Below are positions 7,007 through 12,438 of a stretch of 12,438 nucleotides of DNA, in pieces (the stretch's first letter is position 1; each line of letters starts with the position of its first letter). The notes beneath the pieces were generated by a model. The model saw only the letters and a program-made list of their open reading frames with translations, did not search any database and was not told the origin of the DNA. The DNA is from Chloroflexia bacterium (GTDB lineage: Bacteria; Chloroflexota; Chloroflexia; Thermomicrobiales; JALYUS01): NCBI GenBank assembly GCA_025928215.1, contig JAICJW010000093.1, forward strand, positions 1 to 12,438, read 5' to 3'. Position numbers and translations under genes: made by a program.

Positions 7007-7489
7007 CTAGAAATACGTCCGCCCGAGCGTCTCCGCGACGCAGGCGGGCTTCTCCTCACCCTCAACCTCAATCGTCTGCTCGCTCGTCATCTGCACGGCA
7101 CGGTCGCCGATCTCCTCGACATTGAGCAGTTTCGAGCGCATGCGAATTCGCTTGCCGACGCGCACGGGCGAGACGAAGCGGACGCGATTGAGGCCATAGT
7201 TGACGCCCATCCGGCCGCCGAGACTGATCTTGACGCCGGACGCCCGCTTGCCGCCGAGATAGGGGATGAGTGAGAGCGTCAGATAGCCATGCGCCACCGT
7301 GCCGCCGAAAAAGGTCGTCTTCGCCCGCTCCGGGTCCACATGGATGTACTGATGATCGCCGGTCGCATCGGCGAACTGATTGACGCGCTCCTGCGTGATC
7401 TCCAACCACTCGCTGACGCCGATCTCCTGCCCGATCAATTCCTTCAACTCCGCAACCGACGTCACCACCCGCCCCGTCTCCGTACTCAT
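7007..7489 (-). CDS. MaoC-like (R)-specific enoyl-CoA hydratase
   Basis: This 160-aa single hot-dog domain protein has the hydratase-2 motif at about 40-75. It reads FADATGDHQYIHVD with catalytic Asp45 and His50 (the canonical five-residue spacing), followed by GGTVAHGYLTLSLIP. These residues activate water for addition to a trans-2-enoyl-CoA, giving the (3R)-hydroxyacyl-CoA. Many such proteins act as homodimers, and split versions such as ChsH1 need a second subunit. The length and intact motif suggest this one could work alone. The ATG at 7489 follows a strong AGGAGGA site. It lies downstream of the dehydrogenase pair and upstream of the SDRs, consistent with the second step of the cycle. 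The SDRs resemble (3R)-type MFE-2 dehydrogenases, which matches the expected stereochemistry. Confidence 0.92.
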   Translation of the reverse strand: MSTETGRVVTSVAELKELIGQEIGVSEWLEITQERVNQFADATGDHQYIHVDPERAKTTFFGGTVAHGYLTLSLIPYLGGKRASGVKISLGGRMGVNYGLNRVRFVSPVRVGKRIRMRSKLLNVEEIGDRAVQMTSEQTIEVEGEEKPACVAETLGRTYF

Positions 7490-7506
7490 ACCTTCCTCCT
7501 AATGAC

Positions 7507-7662
7507 GAACCCGGTGAGAACGGCAGAGGTGCAGAGGACAGAGATCGCAGAGAGTAAGAAAGGAATGGGGCGATGATTCTTCCACCCCACTATTTCGATC
7601 TCTCTTTTATCTCCTTTTCCCCCTCTGTATCCTCTGCGTCCTCTGCCGTTCTCCCCGGGTTC
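7507..7662. repeat. Palindromic tandem-unit hairpin, CAGAG family (copy 2)
   Basis: The outer arms 7507-7528 and 7641-7662 match at 21 of 22 positions (GAACCCGGTGAGAACGG... against ...CCGTTCTCCCCGGGTTC). The stem continues inward through further CAGAG/CTCTG units (left units at 7523, 7531, 7538 and 7547; spacing 8, 7 and 9 nt) with small bulges. The pyrimidine-rich right arm can be followed back to about 7600. On the minus strand the hairpin starts 3 nt after the TAA of the second dehydrogenase and ends 17 nt before the MaoC start. It is the longest copy in the window. Confidence 0.86.
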
Positions 7663-7665
7663 CCG

Positions 7666-8811
7666 TTATCCAGAGATGTGCCCGGCGAGGACTTCCTGAA
7701 GGACGCGCTCGCGGTGCTCTTCGAGATCGCCGTACAATGGCTCGAAGTACTTGGCACGCTTGAAGTAGAGATGCAGATCATACTCCCAGGTGAAACCGAT
7801 GCCACCGTGAACCTGAATCGCCTCGCCGCAGACCTTCCGGGAGGCATTGTTGACGAATGACTTGGCGACCGAGACCGCCAGCGCGGCATCCGGCGCGTCC
7901 GCGTCGAGCGCCCAGGCAGCGTAATAGACCGCTGCATGCGCGTTCTCAACCAGCACCAGCATCTCGGATAACTTGTGCTTGACGGCCTGGAACTGGCCGA
8001 TGAACTGGCCGAACTGCTTGCGCACTTTGGCGTAGTCCGTGGACATTTCGAGCGACTTGCGCGATGCGCCGAGCATCTCCGCGCTCGCCCCGACCGCCGC
8101 ATGCTGGAGGGTCGTCTGCACGGCGGGCCACGCGCCGCCCTCGGCGCCGAGCAGGTTTTCAGCGGGGACGTGGACATTCTCAAAGTGCAGCGTCGCGCTC
8201 TTCTCGGTCAGGTCGGAGATCACGTCCCGGTCAATGCGCAGCCCATCGGCATCGCGCGGGACGGCGATCAGCGAAACCCCCTCCGCGCCGCTCTCGCCAC
8301 CGGTGCGCGCCGCGACGAGGAGAACATCCGCCGTGTGGCCGAACGGGACAAAGCGCTTGATGCCGTTCAAGACGTACCCATCGCCGTCCTTCTTCGCCGC
8401 GAGCGCAACCGCGTTCGGCCCCCAGCCGATAGAGTCTTCGAGGAAGGCGAGCGTCATGGTCAGGTCGCCATTGCAGACATCGGGCAGGTAGCGCGCCATC
8501 GCCTTCTCATCGCCGGAAGCCATGATCGCGCTGCCAGCGAGAATCACCGTCGCGAAGTACGGCCCCGGATAGGGGATGCGTCCCATCTCTTCAAGGATGA
8601 TCGCCTGCTCGATCATGCCGAGATCCGCACCGCCGTACGTTTCCGGGAATGGCAGCATGCCCAACTGCACGAACCGCCGGTACAGATCAGGATCGTAGCC
8701 CCGCTCGTCATCCATCATCGCCCGCACATGCGCCACCGGCGCCTGTTCGGTCAAAAACTCCCGCACAAGCCCGCGCAGCATGACCTGATCTTCCGTGAAA
8801 TCAAAATCCAT
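7666..8811 (-). CDS. Acyl-CoA dehydrogenase, probable non-catalytic (beta-type) subunit
   Basis: This 381-aa protein is the usual length for an acyl-CoA dehydrogenase and has a complete fold. The N-terminal helical domain spans about 1-115, the beta domain about 118-215 (with NGIKRFVPFG near 149-158) and the C-terminal helical domain about 225-381. RKQFGQFIGQFQAVKHKL (264-281) and QVHGGIGFTWEYDLHLYFKRAK (333-354, given here as the motif QVHGGIGF) are the FAD-contact regions. By eye it lacks the catalytic Glu at both known positions: the helix-G segment reads LQHAAVGASAEMLG (235-248), and the MCAD Glu376 region reads LYGDLEEHR (359-367). The start was set at the ATG at 8811; an upstream GTG at 8832 lies in the hairpin repeat. 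It follows a dehydrogenase that has the helix-G Glu, so the two may form an alpha2beta2 enzyme as in actinobacterial FadE pairs. Electrons would go to EtfAB. Confidence 0.88.
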   Translation of the reverse strand: MDFDFTEDQVMLRGLVREFLTEQAPVAHVRAMMDDERGYDPDLYRRFVQLGMLPFPETYGGADLGMIEQAIILEEMGRIPYPGPYFATVILAGSAIMASGDEKAMARYLPDVCNGDLTMTLAFLEDSIGWGPNAVALAAKKDGDGYVLNGIKRFVPFGHTADVLLVAARTGGESGAEGVSLIAVPRDADGLRIDRDVISDLTEKSATLHFENVHVPAENLLGAEGGAWPAVQTTLQHAAVGASAEMLGASRKSLEMSTDYAKVRKQFGQFIGQFQAVKHKLSEMLVLVENAHAAVYYAAWALDADAPDAALAVSVAKSFVNNASRKVCGEAIQVHGGIGFTWEYDLHLYFKRAKYFEPLYGDLEEHRERVLQEVLAGHISG

Positions 8812-8830
8812 GTATCGGCCAACCTTTCTC

Positions 8831-8946
8831 ACCGCAGAGGCGCAGAGGGCGCAGAGAGAAACGGCGAAGAAAGAAAAGTCCGCGTTTCCATCATCTTCGC
8901 CCCGTTCTTCTTTTTCCCCTCCGTGCTTCTCTGCGTTCTCTGCGGT
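8831..8946. repeat. Palindromic tandem-unit hairpin, CAGAG family (copy 3)
   Basis: The arms 8831-8847 and 8929-8946 pair across the full length with one bulged base (ACCGCAGAGGCGCAGAG against CTCTGCGTTCTCTGCGGT). The left units sit at 8834, 8842 and 8851, again 8 then 9 nt apart. A second, perfect 8-bp stem forms inside the loop between GGCGAAGA (8863-8870) and TCTTCGCC (8894-8901). On the minus strand the hairpin starts 12 nt after the stop of the first dehydrogenase (8959-8961) and ends 19 nt before the start of the second. No U-tract follows. Confidence 0.86.
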
Positions 8947-8958
8947 TCAATCGTATTT

Positions 8959-10194
8959 CTAGTTGCCTGCTGCCGCTTTTTGGGCGAGAGCGATGCGGTC
9001 TTCGCGCACTTCCTTCGGCAGGCCGAGGACGCGCTCGCCGAGGATGTTCTTCTGGATTTCCGACGAACCGGCGTAGATCGTCCCGGCGCGCGACCAGAAG
9101 AAGGAATACGCCCAACTGCCCGCCTCGCCGAAGTCGGAATCGGCGTGCAGCGCGTACTCCTGTGGCTGCCCGCCGGTCTGCAATCCGTACGGGCCGAGGA
9201 TGTCGAGGAAGAGTTCCTGCACATGCTTATCGAGTTCGGAGTAGTGCAGTTTGGAGATCGAGGCTTCGGGGCCGGGGCGCTGGCCCTTTTCGAGCCGGCT
9301 GAGCAAGCGGAGCGCGGAGTAGCGCAGCACCTCGATCTCAGCGTAGATTTCGCCGAGTTTCTGCCGAACATTCGCGTCCTCGATGGCCGGTTTGCCGTTG
9401 CGCTTGAGCGTTTTGCAGACCTCGATCATCCGGTCGTACATCTCCTGCAGGCGCACGACGCGGGAGAGGACGTTACCGCCGCGCTCGAAGGAGAGCGTCG
9501 TCTGCGCGATCCGCCAGCCGGCGTTCATCTCACCGATCAGGTTATCCGCATTGACGCGCACATTCGTGAAGAAGACCTCGCAGAACTCGCTGCTGCCGCT
9601 GATCTGCTTCAAGGGGCGTACTTCGACACCGGGTTGATGCATATCGAGCATCAGACAGGAGATACCCTGATGCTTCGGCGCGCTGCGGTCCGTGCGCGCG
9701 AGCAGAATACCCCAGTCCGCGATTACCGCGCCGCTCGTCCAGATCTTCTGCCCATTGATGACGAACTCGTCGCCGTCCACATCGGCGCGGCATTGCAGGC
9801 TGGCGAGATCGGACCCGGAGTTCGGCTCGGAGTACAACTGGCACCAGAGTTCCTCCGCCGTGAGGATTCTCGCGATGTGATCGCGCTTCTGATGCTCGGT
9901 GCCGTGATAGATGAGCGTCGGCGCGACGATGCCGATGCCGAGGCCGTTGAGCGAGGCCGGGGCATTCGCTCGTGCCAGTTCCTCACCGACGATCGCCTGT
10001 TCCATCGGGCGTGCTTCCTGCCCGCCGTACTCCTTCGGCCAACCCATGCCGAGATAGCCCGCCTCATAGAGCGTGCGGTGCCATGCCCGCCGCTCATCCA
10101 GCGTTTCGGGCCGCTTCTTCGGAATGTTCTCCTCCAGCCAGTGGCGGACCTGCTGCCGGAAGGCCTTATCCTCCGCCGTGTAGTTAAGATCCAT
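8959..10194 (-). CDS. Acyl-CoA dehydrogenase, probable catalytic (alpha-type) subunit
   Basis: This 411-aa FAD-dependent acyl-CoA dehydrogenase is probably the first gene of the minus-strand operon. The substrate/FAD loop YSEPNSGSDL is at 121-130, IWTSGA at 151-156, and the C-terminal IYAGSSEIQKNILGERVLG at 373-391. The MCAD-type base position in that last motif is Ala375. However, helix G reads LSFERGG with Glu237, the place where isovaleryl-CoA dehydrogenase and the ChsE-type steroid dehydrogenases carry the catalytic base. The start was set at the ATG at 10194, 9 nt after GGGAGG. An in-frame ATG at 10203 abuts the ribosome site, and a frame back to 10335 crosses the promoter region; both are rejected. 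It would oxidise an acyl-CoA to the 2-enoyl-CoA and reduce ETF, encoded divergently. Confidence 0.92.
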   Translation of the reverse strand: MDLNYTAEDKAFRQQVRHWLEENIPKKRPETLDERRAWHRTLYEAGYLGMGWPKEYGGQEARPMEQAIVGEELARANAPASLNGLGIGIVAPTLIYHGTEHQKRDHIARILTAEELWCQLYSEPNSGSDLASLQCRADVDGDEFVINGQKIWTSGAVIADWGILLARTDRSAPKHQGISCLMLDMHQPGVEVRPLKQISGSSEFCEVFFTNVRVNADNLIGEMNAGWRIAQTTLSFERGGNVLSRVVRLQEMYDRMIEVCKTLKRNGKPAIEDANVRQKLGEIYAEIEVLRYSALRLLSRLEKGQRPGPEASISKLHYSELDKHVQELFLDILGPYGLQTGGQPQEYALHADSDFGEAGSWAYSFFWSRAGTIYAGSSEIQKNILGERVLGLPKEVREDRIALAQKAAAGN

Positions 10195-10313
10195 GCGATA
10201 CATCCTCCCTGTTCGTTGGTGCGCCGCTCGAACGCTCACACCCTGGTACGAACGATGCTGCGAATGCGACCGCTGGCCGCCGCATTCCTGCCCATGTACA
10301 AGACTACACGAGT

Positions 10314-10342
10314 ACGCTACCTGCTTCTGTCTCATGCGTCAA
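10314..10342 (-). promoter_or_regulatory. Candidate promoter for the minus-strand acyl-CoA operon
   Basis: On the minus strand TTGACG (10342-10337) is followed after 17 nt by TAGCGT (10319-10314). The -35 matches the sigma-70 consensus at 5 of 6 positions; the -10 matches at only 3. It predicts a leader of about 110 nt before the ATG at 10194. Its -35 box lies only 8 bp from the -35 box of the divergent etfB candidate. Confidence 0.35.
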
Positions 10343-10350
10343 CAGCCGTG

Positions 10351-10379
10351 TTGAAAAACCGCCGCACGTTCTCTATCAT
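10351..10379 (+). promoter_or_regulatory. Candidate sigma-70 promoter for etfBA
   Basis: TTGAAA (10351-10356) and TATCAT (10374-10379) are separated by 17 nt, a good match to a housekeeping promoter in a GC-rich genome. Transcription would start near 10386, leaving a leader of about 120 nt ahead of etfB. This is sequence matching only; no transcript evidence is available. Confidence 0.5.
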
Positions 10380-10507
10380 TGCCCGCGTTTGTATCGCATG
10401 ACTGCATCAACGCGTGAGAATCGCAAACAGAGGGGGCGGACGCGCCGCGCTCCCGGTGATTTGTCAGTCCGCAACAGTACGAGAGTACATTCTGAGGAGC
10501 GAAAGAG

Positions 10508-11293
10508 ATGAAAATCTGCGTCTGTGTCAAGCATGTGCCGGACCCGAATCTGGCGATGCGCGTTGATCCGGGAACGCGGCGGTTGATCCGCGACAGCGCG
10601 AAATCCATCCTCGACCCCGCCGACGAATACGGCCTCGAAGCCGCGCTCCGCCTCGTCGAGCAGCACGGCGGTGAGACGGTCGCCGTGACGATGGGTCCCC
10701 CCGCCGCCGAGGATGCGCTGCGCCGCGCGATGGCGATGGGCGCGGACCGCTCGGTCCATATCAGCGACGACGCGCTCGCCGGTTCGGATGTGCTCGGCAC
10801 GGCGCGGACGCTCGCCGCCGCCCTCGCCGCCGAATCTCCCGACCTCGTCATCTGTTCCACCGAGAGCACGGATGCCTACAGCGGCATGCTCCCCGGCGCG
10901 CTGGCCGCGCTGCTCGGCATGCCGCAGGTGACCTTCGCCCGCTCGGTGACGGTCGAGGGCACAACGATCACCGTCCAGCGCGACACCGAAACAGGCTACC
11001 AGACGATCCAGACGACTCTCCCTGCCCTGCTCACGGTGACGGCGAGCATCGCCGAACCGCGCTATCCCTCCTTTAAGGGGATGATGGCGGCGAAGAAGAA
11101 GACGGTGGACGCGCGCGATGTCGCCGCTCTCGGCCTCGATGCCGCGACGGTCGGCGAATCCGGGGCGCGCGAGCGCGTCCTCACCATCGCGCCCGTCAGC
11201 CAGGCGAAACAGACGCGCACGATCACCGACGACGGCAGCGGCGAGAGCGTCCCGGAAATCGTCGCCTTCCTCAAGCAGATTCAGGTGATTTAG
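10508..11293 (+). CDS. etfB: Electron transfer flavoprotein subunit beta
   Basis: This 261-aa protein is the ETF beta subunit, which binds AMP and partners EtfA to shuttle electrons from acyl-CoA dehydrogenases to the quinone pool through ETF:quinone oxidoreductase (not encoded here). Diagnostic features are the N-terminus MKICVCVKHVPDP, DPADEYGLEAALRLVE (36-51), the MGADRSVHISDDALAGSD segment (77-94), the nucleotide loop DLVICSTESTDAYSGMLPG (112-130) and EPRYPSFKGMMAAKKKTVD (183-201), the region that in this family leads to the docking helix. The ATG is preceded by GAGGAG at suitable spacing. It is transcribed away from the dehydrogenase pair it probably serves, and precedes etfA by 99 bp that hold a hairpin repeat. 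Confidence 0.95.
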   Translation: MKICVCVKHVPDPNLAMRVDPGTRRLIRDSAKSILDPADEYGLEAALRLVEQHGGETVAVTMGPPAAEDALRRAMAMGADRSVHISDDALAGSDVLGTARTLAAALAAESPDLVICSTESTDAYSGMLPGALAALLGMPQVTFARSVTVEGTTITVQRDTETGYQTIQTTLPALLTVTASIAEPRYPSFKGMMAAKKKTVDARDVAALGLDAATVGESGARERVLTIAPVSQAKQTRTITDDGSGESVPEIVAFLKQIQVI

Positions 11294-11296
11294 ACG

Positions 11297-11379
11297 AGTA
11301 GCCAGTAGCCAGAAAAAGAGAGATGGCGCGTAGCGCCTTCCGTTGTCAACTGACTACCGACTACTGACTACTGGCTACT
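11297..11379. repeat. Palindromic heptamer hairpin, GTAGCCA family
   Basis: The left arm has two 7-nt GTAGCCA units (11298-11311). The right arm has four units of form (T/C)GRCTAC in exact 7-nt register (11351-11378). The arms 11297-11312 and 11364-11379 pair at 15 of 16 positions. A small perfect hairpin, GGCGC-gta-GCGCC (11325-11337), caps the loop. It begins 3 nt after the etfB stop and ends 13 nt before the etfA start, just touching its GGGAG ribosome site. It could set the EtfB:EtfA ratio or mark RNA processing. It is not a classical terminator. Confidence 0.87.
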
Positions 11380-11392
11380 AAGGGAGCAAATA

Positions 11393-12346
11393 ATGGTAGA
11401 CCGAAGGATTTGGGTTTGGACGGATGTTGTGGAGGGCGCGCCGCACCGGTTGTCGCTCGAATTGCTCGTCCCGGCGCGGAAACTGGGGACGGCGGAGGCG
11501 GTTGTGCTCCATCCAGGGGGCGGGGATGCCGTAGCGGCGCTCGGTGCGCACGGTGCGGCGGTCGTCCATCTCGGTGACGACGCGGCGTATGGCGAGTATC
11601 TCGCGGAGCCACAGGCGGCGACATTGGCCGCACTCATCGCGCAGGAATCGCCCGATCTCATTTTGTTTCCCAGCACCTTCACGGCGCGCGATGTGGCGGC
11701 GCGGCTGGTCGGGCAGGTGGGCGCGGGCGTGATCGCCAACGCGGTGGATGTCGCGTACGACGGCGACCAACTGACCGTCACCGTTCCCTACGGCGCCGAA
11801 ACAATCGGCACGCTGACGATTGACGGCCCCGGCCCACATCTGATCCAGTTTCGCCCGAAGGCATTCGCGGTAGAGGAAGTCGGTGGCGAGGCGGACGTGC
11901 GACCGGTCACTATTCCGGTAGACCCGGCGACGTGCCGCGTGAAGGTGCTCGAAACGGTCACGCAGGCGTCCGAGGGGCCGAACCTCGAAGAGGCGGGCGT
12001 CATCGTCTCGGGCGGGCGTGGCATGGGTAAAGCGGAGAACTTCGCCCTGCTCGACGCGCTCGCCGCCAAACTTGGCGGAGCGGTCGGCGCGAGCCGCGCG
12101 GTCGTGGATGCCGGATGGGTGCCATATTCATATCAGGTCGGGCAGACGGGCAAAACGGTCAAGCCAACGCTCTACGTCGCCTGCGGTATCTCCGGTGCGA
12201 TCCAGCATATCGCCGGGATGGGTGGCAGCAAGTTCATCATCGCCATCAACAACGATCCCGACGCACCGATCTTCGAACTCGCCGATCTCGGCATCGTTGG
12301 CGACGCGCTGATGATCGTGCCAAAACTGACCGAATCAATCGGGTAA
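11393..12346 (+). CDS. etfA: Electron transfer flavoprotein subunit alpha
   Basis: This 317-aa ETF alpha subunit has an N-terminal domain (about 1-190) and the conserved FAD-binding C-terminal domain. The FAD motifs are VSGGRGMGKAENF (205-217), SRAVVDAGWVP (234-244), YQVGQTGKTVKP (247-258), CGISGAIQHIAGM (264-276), IAINNDPDAPIF (283-294) and ADLGIVGD (297-304). Nothing essential looks missing and the length is normal for bacterial EtfA. The ATG follows GGGAG. With EtfB it accepts electrons from the acyl-CoA dehydrogenase pair and passes them to the membrane. The hairpin upstream and the palindromes downstream mean both ends of the gene are flanked by structured RNA. Confidence 0.96.
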   Translation: MVDRRIWVWTDVVEGAPHRLSLELLVPARKLGTAEAVVLHPGGGDAVAALGAHGAAVVHLGDDAAYGEYLAEPQAATLAALIAQESPDLILFPSTFTARDVAARLVGQVGAGVIANAVDVAYDGDQLTVTVPYGAETIGTLTIDGPGPHLIQFRPKAFAVEEVGGEADVRPVTIPVDPATCRVKVLETVTQASEGPNLEEAGVIVSGGRGMGKAENFALLDALAAKLGGAVGASRAVVDAGWVPYSYQVGQTGKTVKPTLYVACGISGAIQHIAGMGGSKFIIAINNDPDAPIFELADLGIVGDALMIVPKLTESIG

Positions 12347-12363
12347 GGGACCCTCACCCCCTG

Positions 12364-12389
12364 CCCCTCTCCATCGCAATGGAGAGGGG
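12364..12389. repeat. Perfect 11-bp palindrome after etfA
   Basis: CCCCTCTCCAT and ATGGAGAGGGG pair perfectly around a CGCA loop. It begins 17 nt after the etfA stop. No T-run follows, so it is not a textbook intrinsic terminator, although the stem is stable. The C-rich run ahead of it (CCCTCACCCCCTGCCCC) recalls a dispersed repeat I associate with Chloroflexota and other environmental genomes. That resemblance is from memory, not a search. Confidence 0.8.
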
Positions 12390-12408
12390 AGCCGAAAGCG
12401 ATGCGTAG

Positions 12409-12428
12409 GGGCGGTTCGTGAACCGCCC
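12409..12428. repeat. Second palindrome after etfA (GGGCGGTTC)
   Basis: GGGCGGTTC (12409-12417) and GAACCGCCC (12420-12428) are perfect 9-nt complements separated by GT, preceded by GTAG. It follows the 12364-12389 palindrome by 19 nt, so two different dispersed-type palindromes are stacked behind the same gene. The window ends 10 nt later, so the full element may be longer. Confidence 0.72.
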
Positions 12429-12438
12429 TGCCCGGAGC

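Larger units (their letters stand above)
10195..10507. promoter_or_regulatory. Divergent intergenic control region between the acyl-CoA operon and etfBA
   Basis: This 313-bp gap separates the two divergent transcription units and holds no convincing gene. It contains back-to-back candidate promoters (listed separately). CGAAC/GTTCG words cluster near the dehydrogenase leader (10211-10215, 10229-10233, 10249-10253) and could belong to an operator. A possible weak stem GCGGAC/GTCCGC (10436-10441, 10467-10472) lies in the etfB leader. It is the only intergenic gap above 90 bp in the window without a tandem-unit palindrome. No regulator gene is present in the window. Confidence 0.55.

Noticed and set aside
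10195..10335. 47-codon N-terminal extension of the first acyl-CoA dehydrogenase
   Set aside because: It would cross the candidate promoter and leader, has no family similarity, and the ATG at 10194 has properly spaced GGGAGG.
7975..10401. 808-codon plus-strand open frame opposite both acyl-CoA dehydrogenases
   Set aside because: It runs antisense through two clear dehydrogenase genes and the hairpin between them. Its translation is rich in Arg/His/Ala with no recognisable domain, which is what the complementary frame of GC-rich codons produces.
10475..10486. Small hairpin GTAC-GAGA-GTAC in the etfB leader as a riboswitch part
   Set aside because: A 4-bp stem with a GNRA-type loop is expected by chance. 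The leader shows no pattern of a known riboswitch.
12364..12389. Classical rho-independent terminator after etfA
   Set aside because: The stem is strong but is followed by AGCCGAAAGC rather than a T-run, so I list it as a palindrome only.

Overview
This high-GC window looks like one catabolic locus for CoA-bound carboxylic acids (beta-oxidation type) from a bacterium. No rRNA, tRNA or other phylogenetic marker is present. The mix of paired acyl-CoA dehydrogenases, an SCP-x/Ltp-type thiolase with a DUF35 partner, MFE-2-like SDRs and a fused ADP-forming acyl-CoA synthetase is typical of Chloroflexota (for example Dehalococcoidia/SAR202-like lineages) and Actinomycetota. The intergenic palindromes resemble repeats I associate with Chloroflexota and other environmental phyla. 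The phylum call is inference only.

Layout. Positions 2-151 hold the 3' end of a plus-strand gene of unknown function. From 10194 down to 260 lies a nine-gene minus-strand cluster, in transcription order: acyl-CoA dehydrogenase with the helix-G glutamate; acyl-CoA dehydrogenase lacking it; MaoC-type hydratase; fused ADP-forming acyl-CoA synthetase; metallophosphoesterase; two tandem SDR paralogues; thiolase-fold protein; DUF35 OB-fold protein. A 313-bp divergent region (10195-10507) with back-to-back candidate promoters separates this from plus-strand etfB (10508-11293) and etfA (11393-12346).

How the genes fit together. The synthetase interconverts an acid and its CoA thioester. The dehydrogenase pair makes the 2-enoyl-CoA and passes electrons to EtfAB. 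MaoC hydrates the enoyl-CoA and one or both SDRs oxidise the hydroxyacyl-CoA. The thiolase-fold/DUF35 pair cleaves a C-C bond. The thiolase-fold protein has no cysteine at the expected nucleophile position, and DUF35 has lost three of its four zinc-ligand cysteines. With the split dehydrogenase pair, this resembles the logic of actinobacterial steroid side-chain degradation (ChsE1/ChsE2, ChsH1/ChsH2, Ltp2) more than plain fatty-acid oxidation. The substrate is unknown.

The most unusual feature is outside the genes. Every intergenic gap longer than 90 bp that follows a stop codon contains a long palindrome. Six of the seven are built from short tandem units (period 7-9 nt) and mirrored to form a hairpin. 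On the transcribed strand each begins 3-18 nt after a stop codon. The four minus-strand gaps of 19 nt or less, and the divergent promoter gap that follows no stop codon, have none. Several unrelated-looking sequence families share this architecture and position, which suggests a common mechanism.
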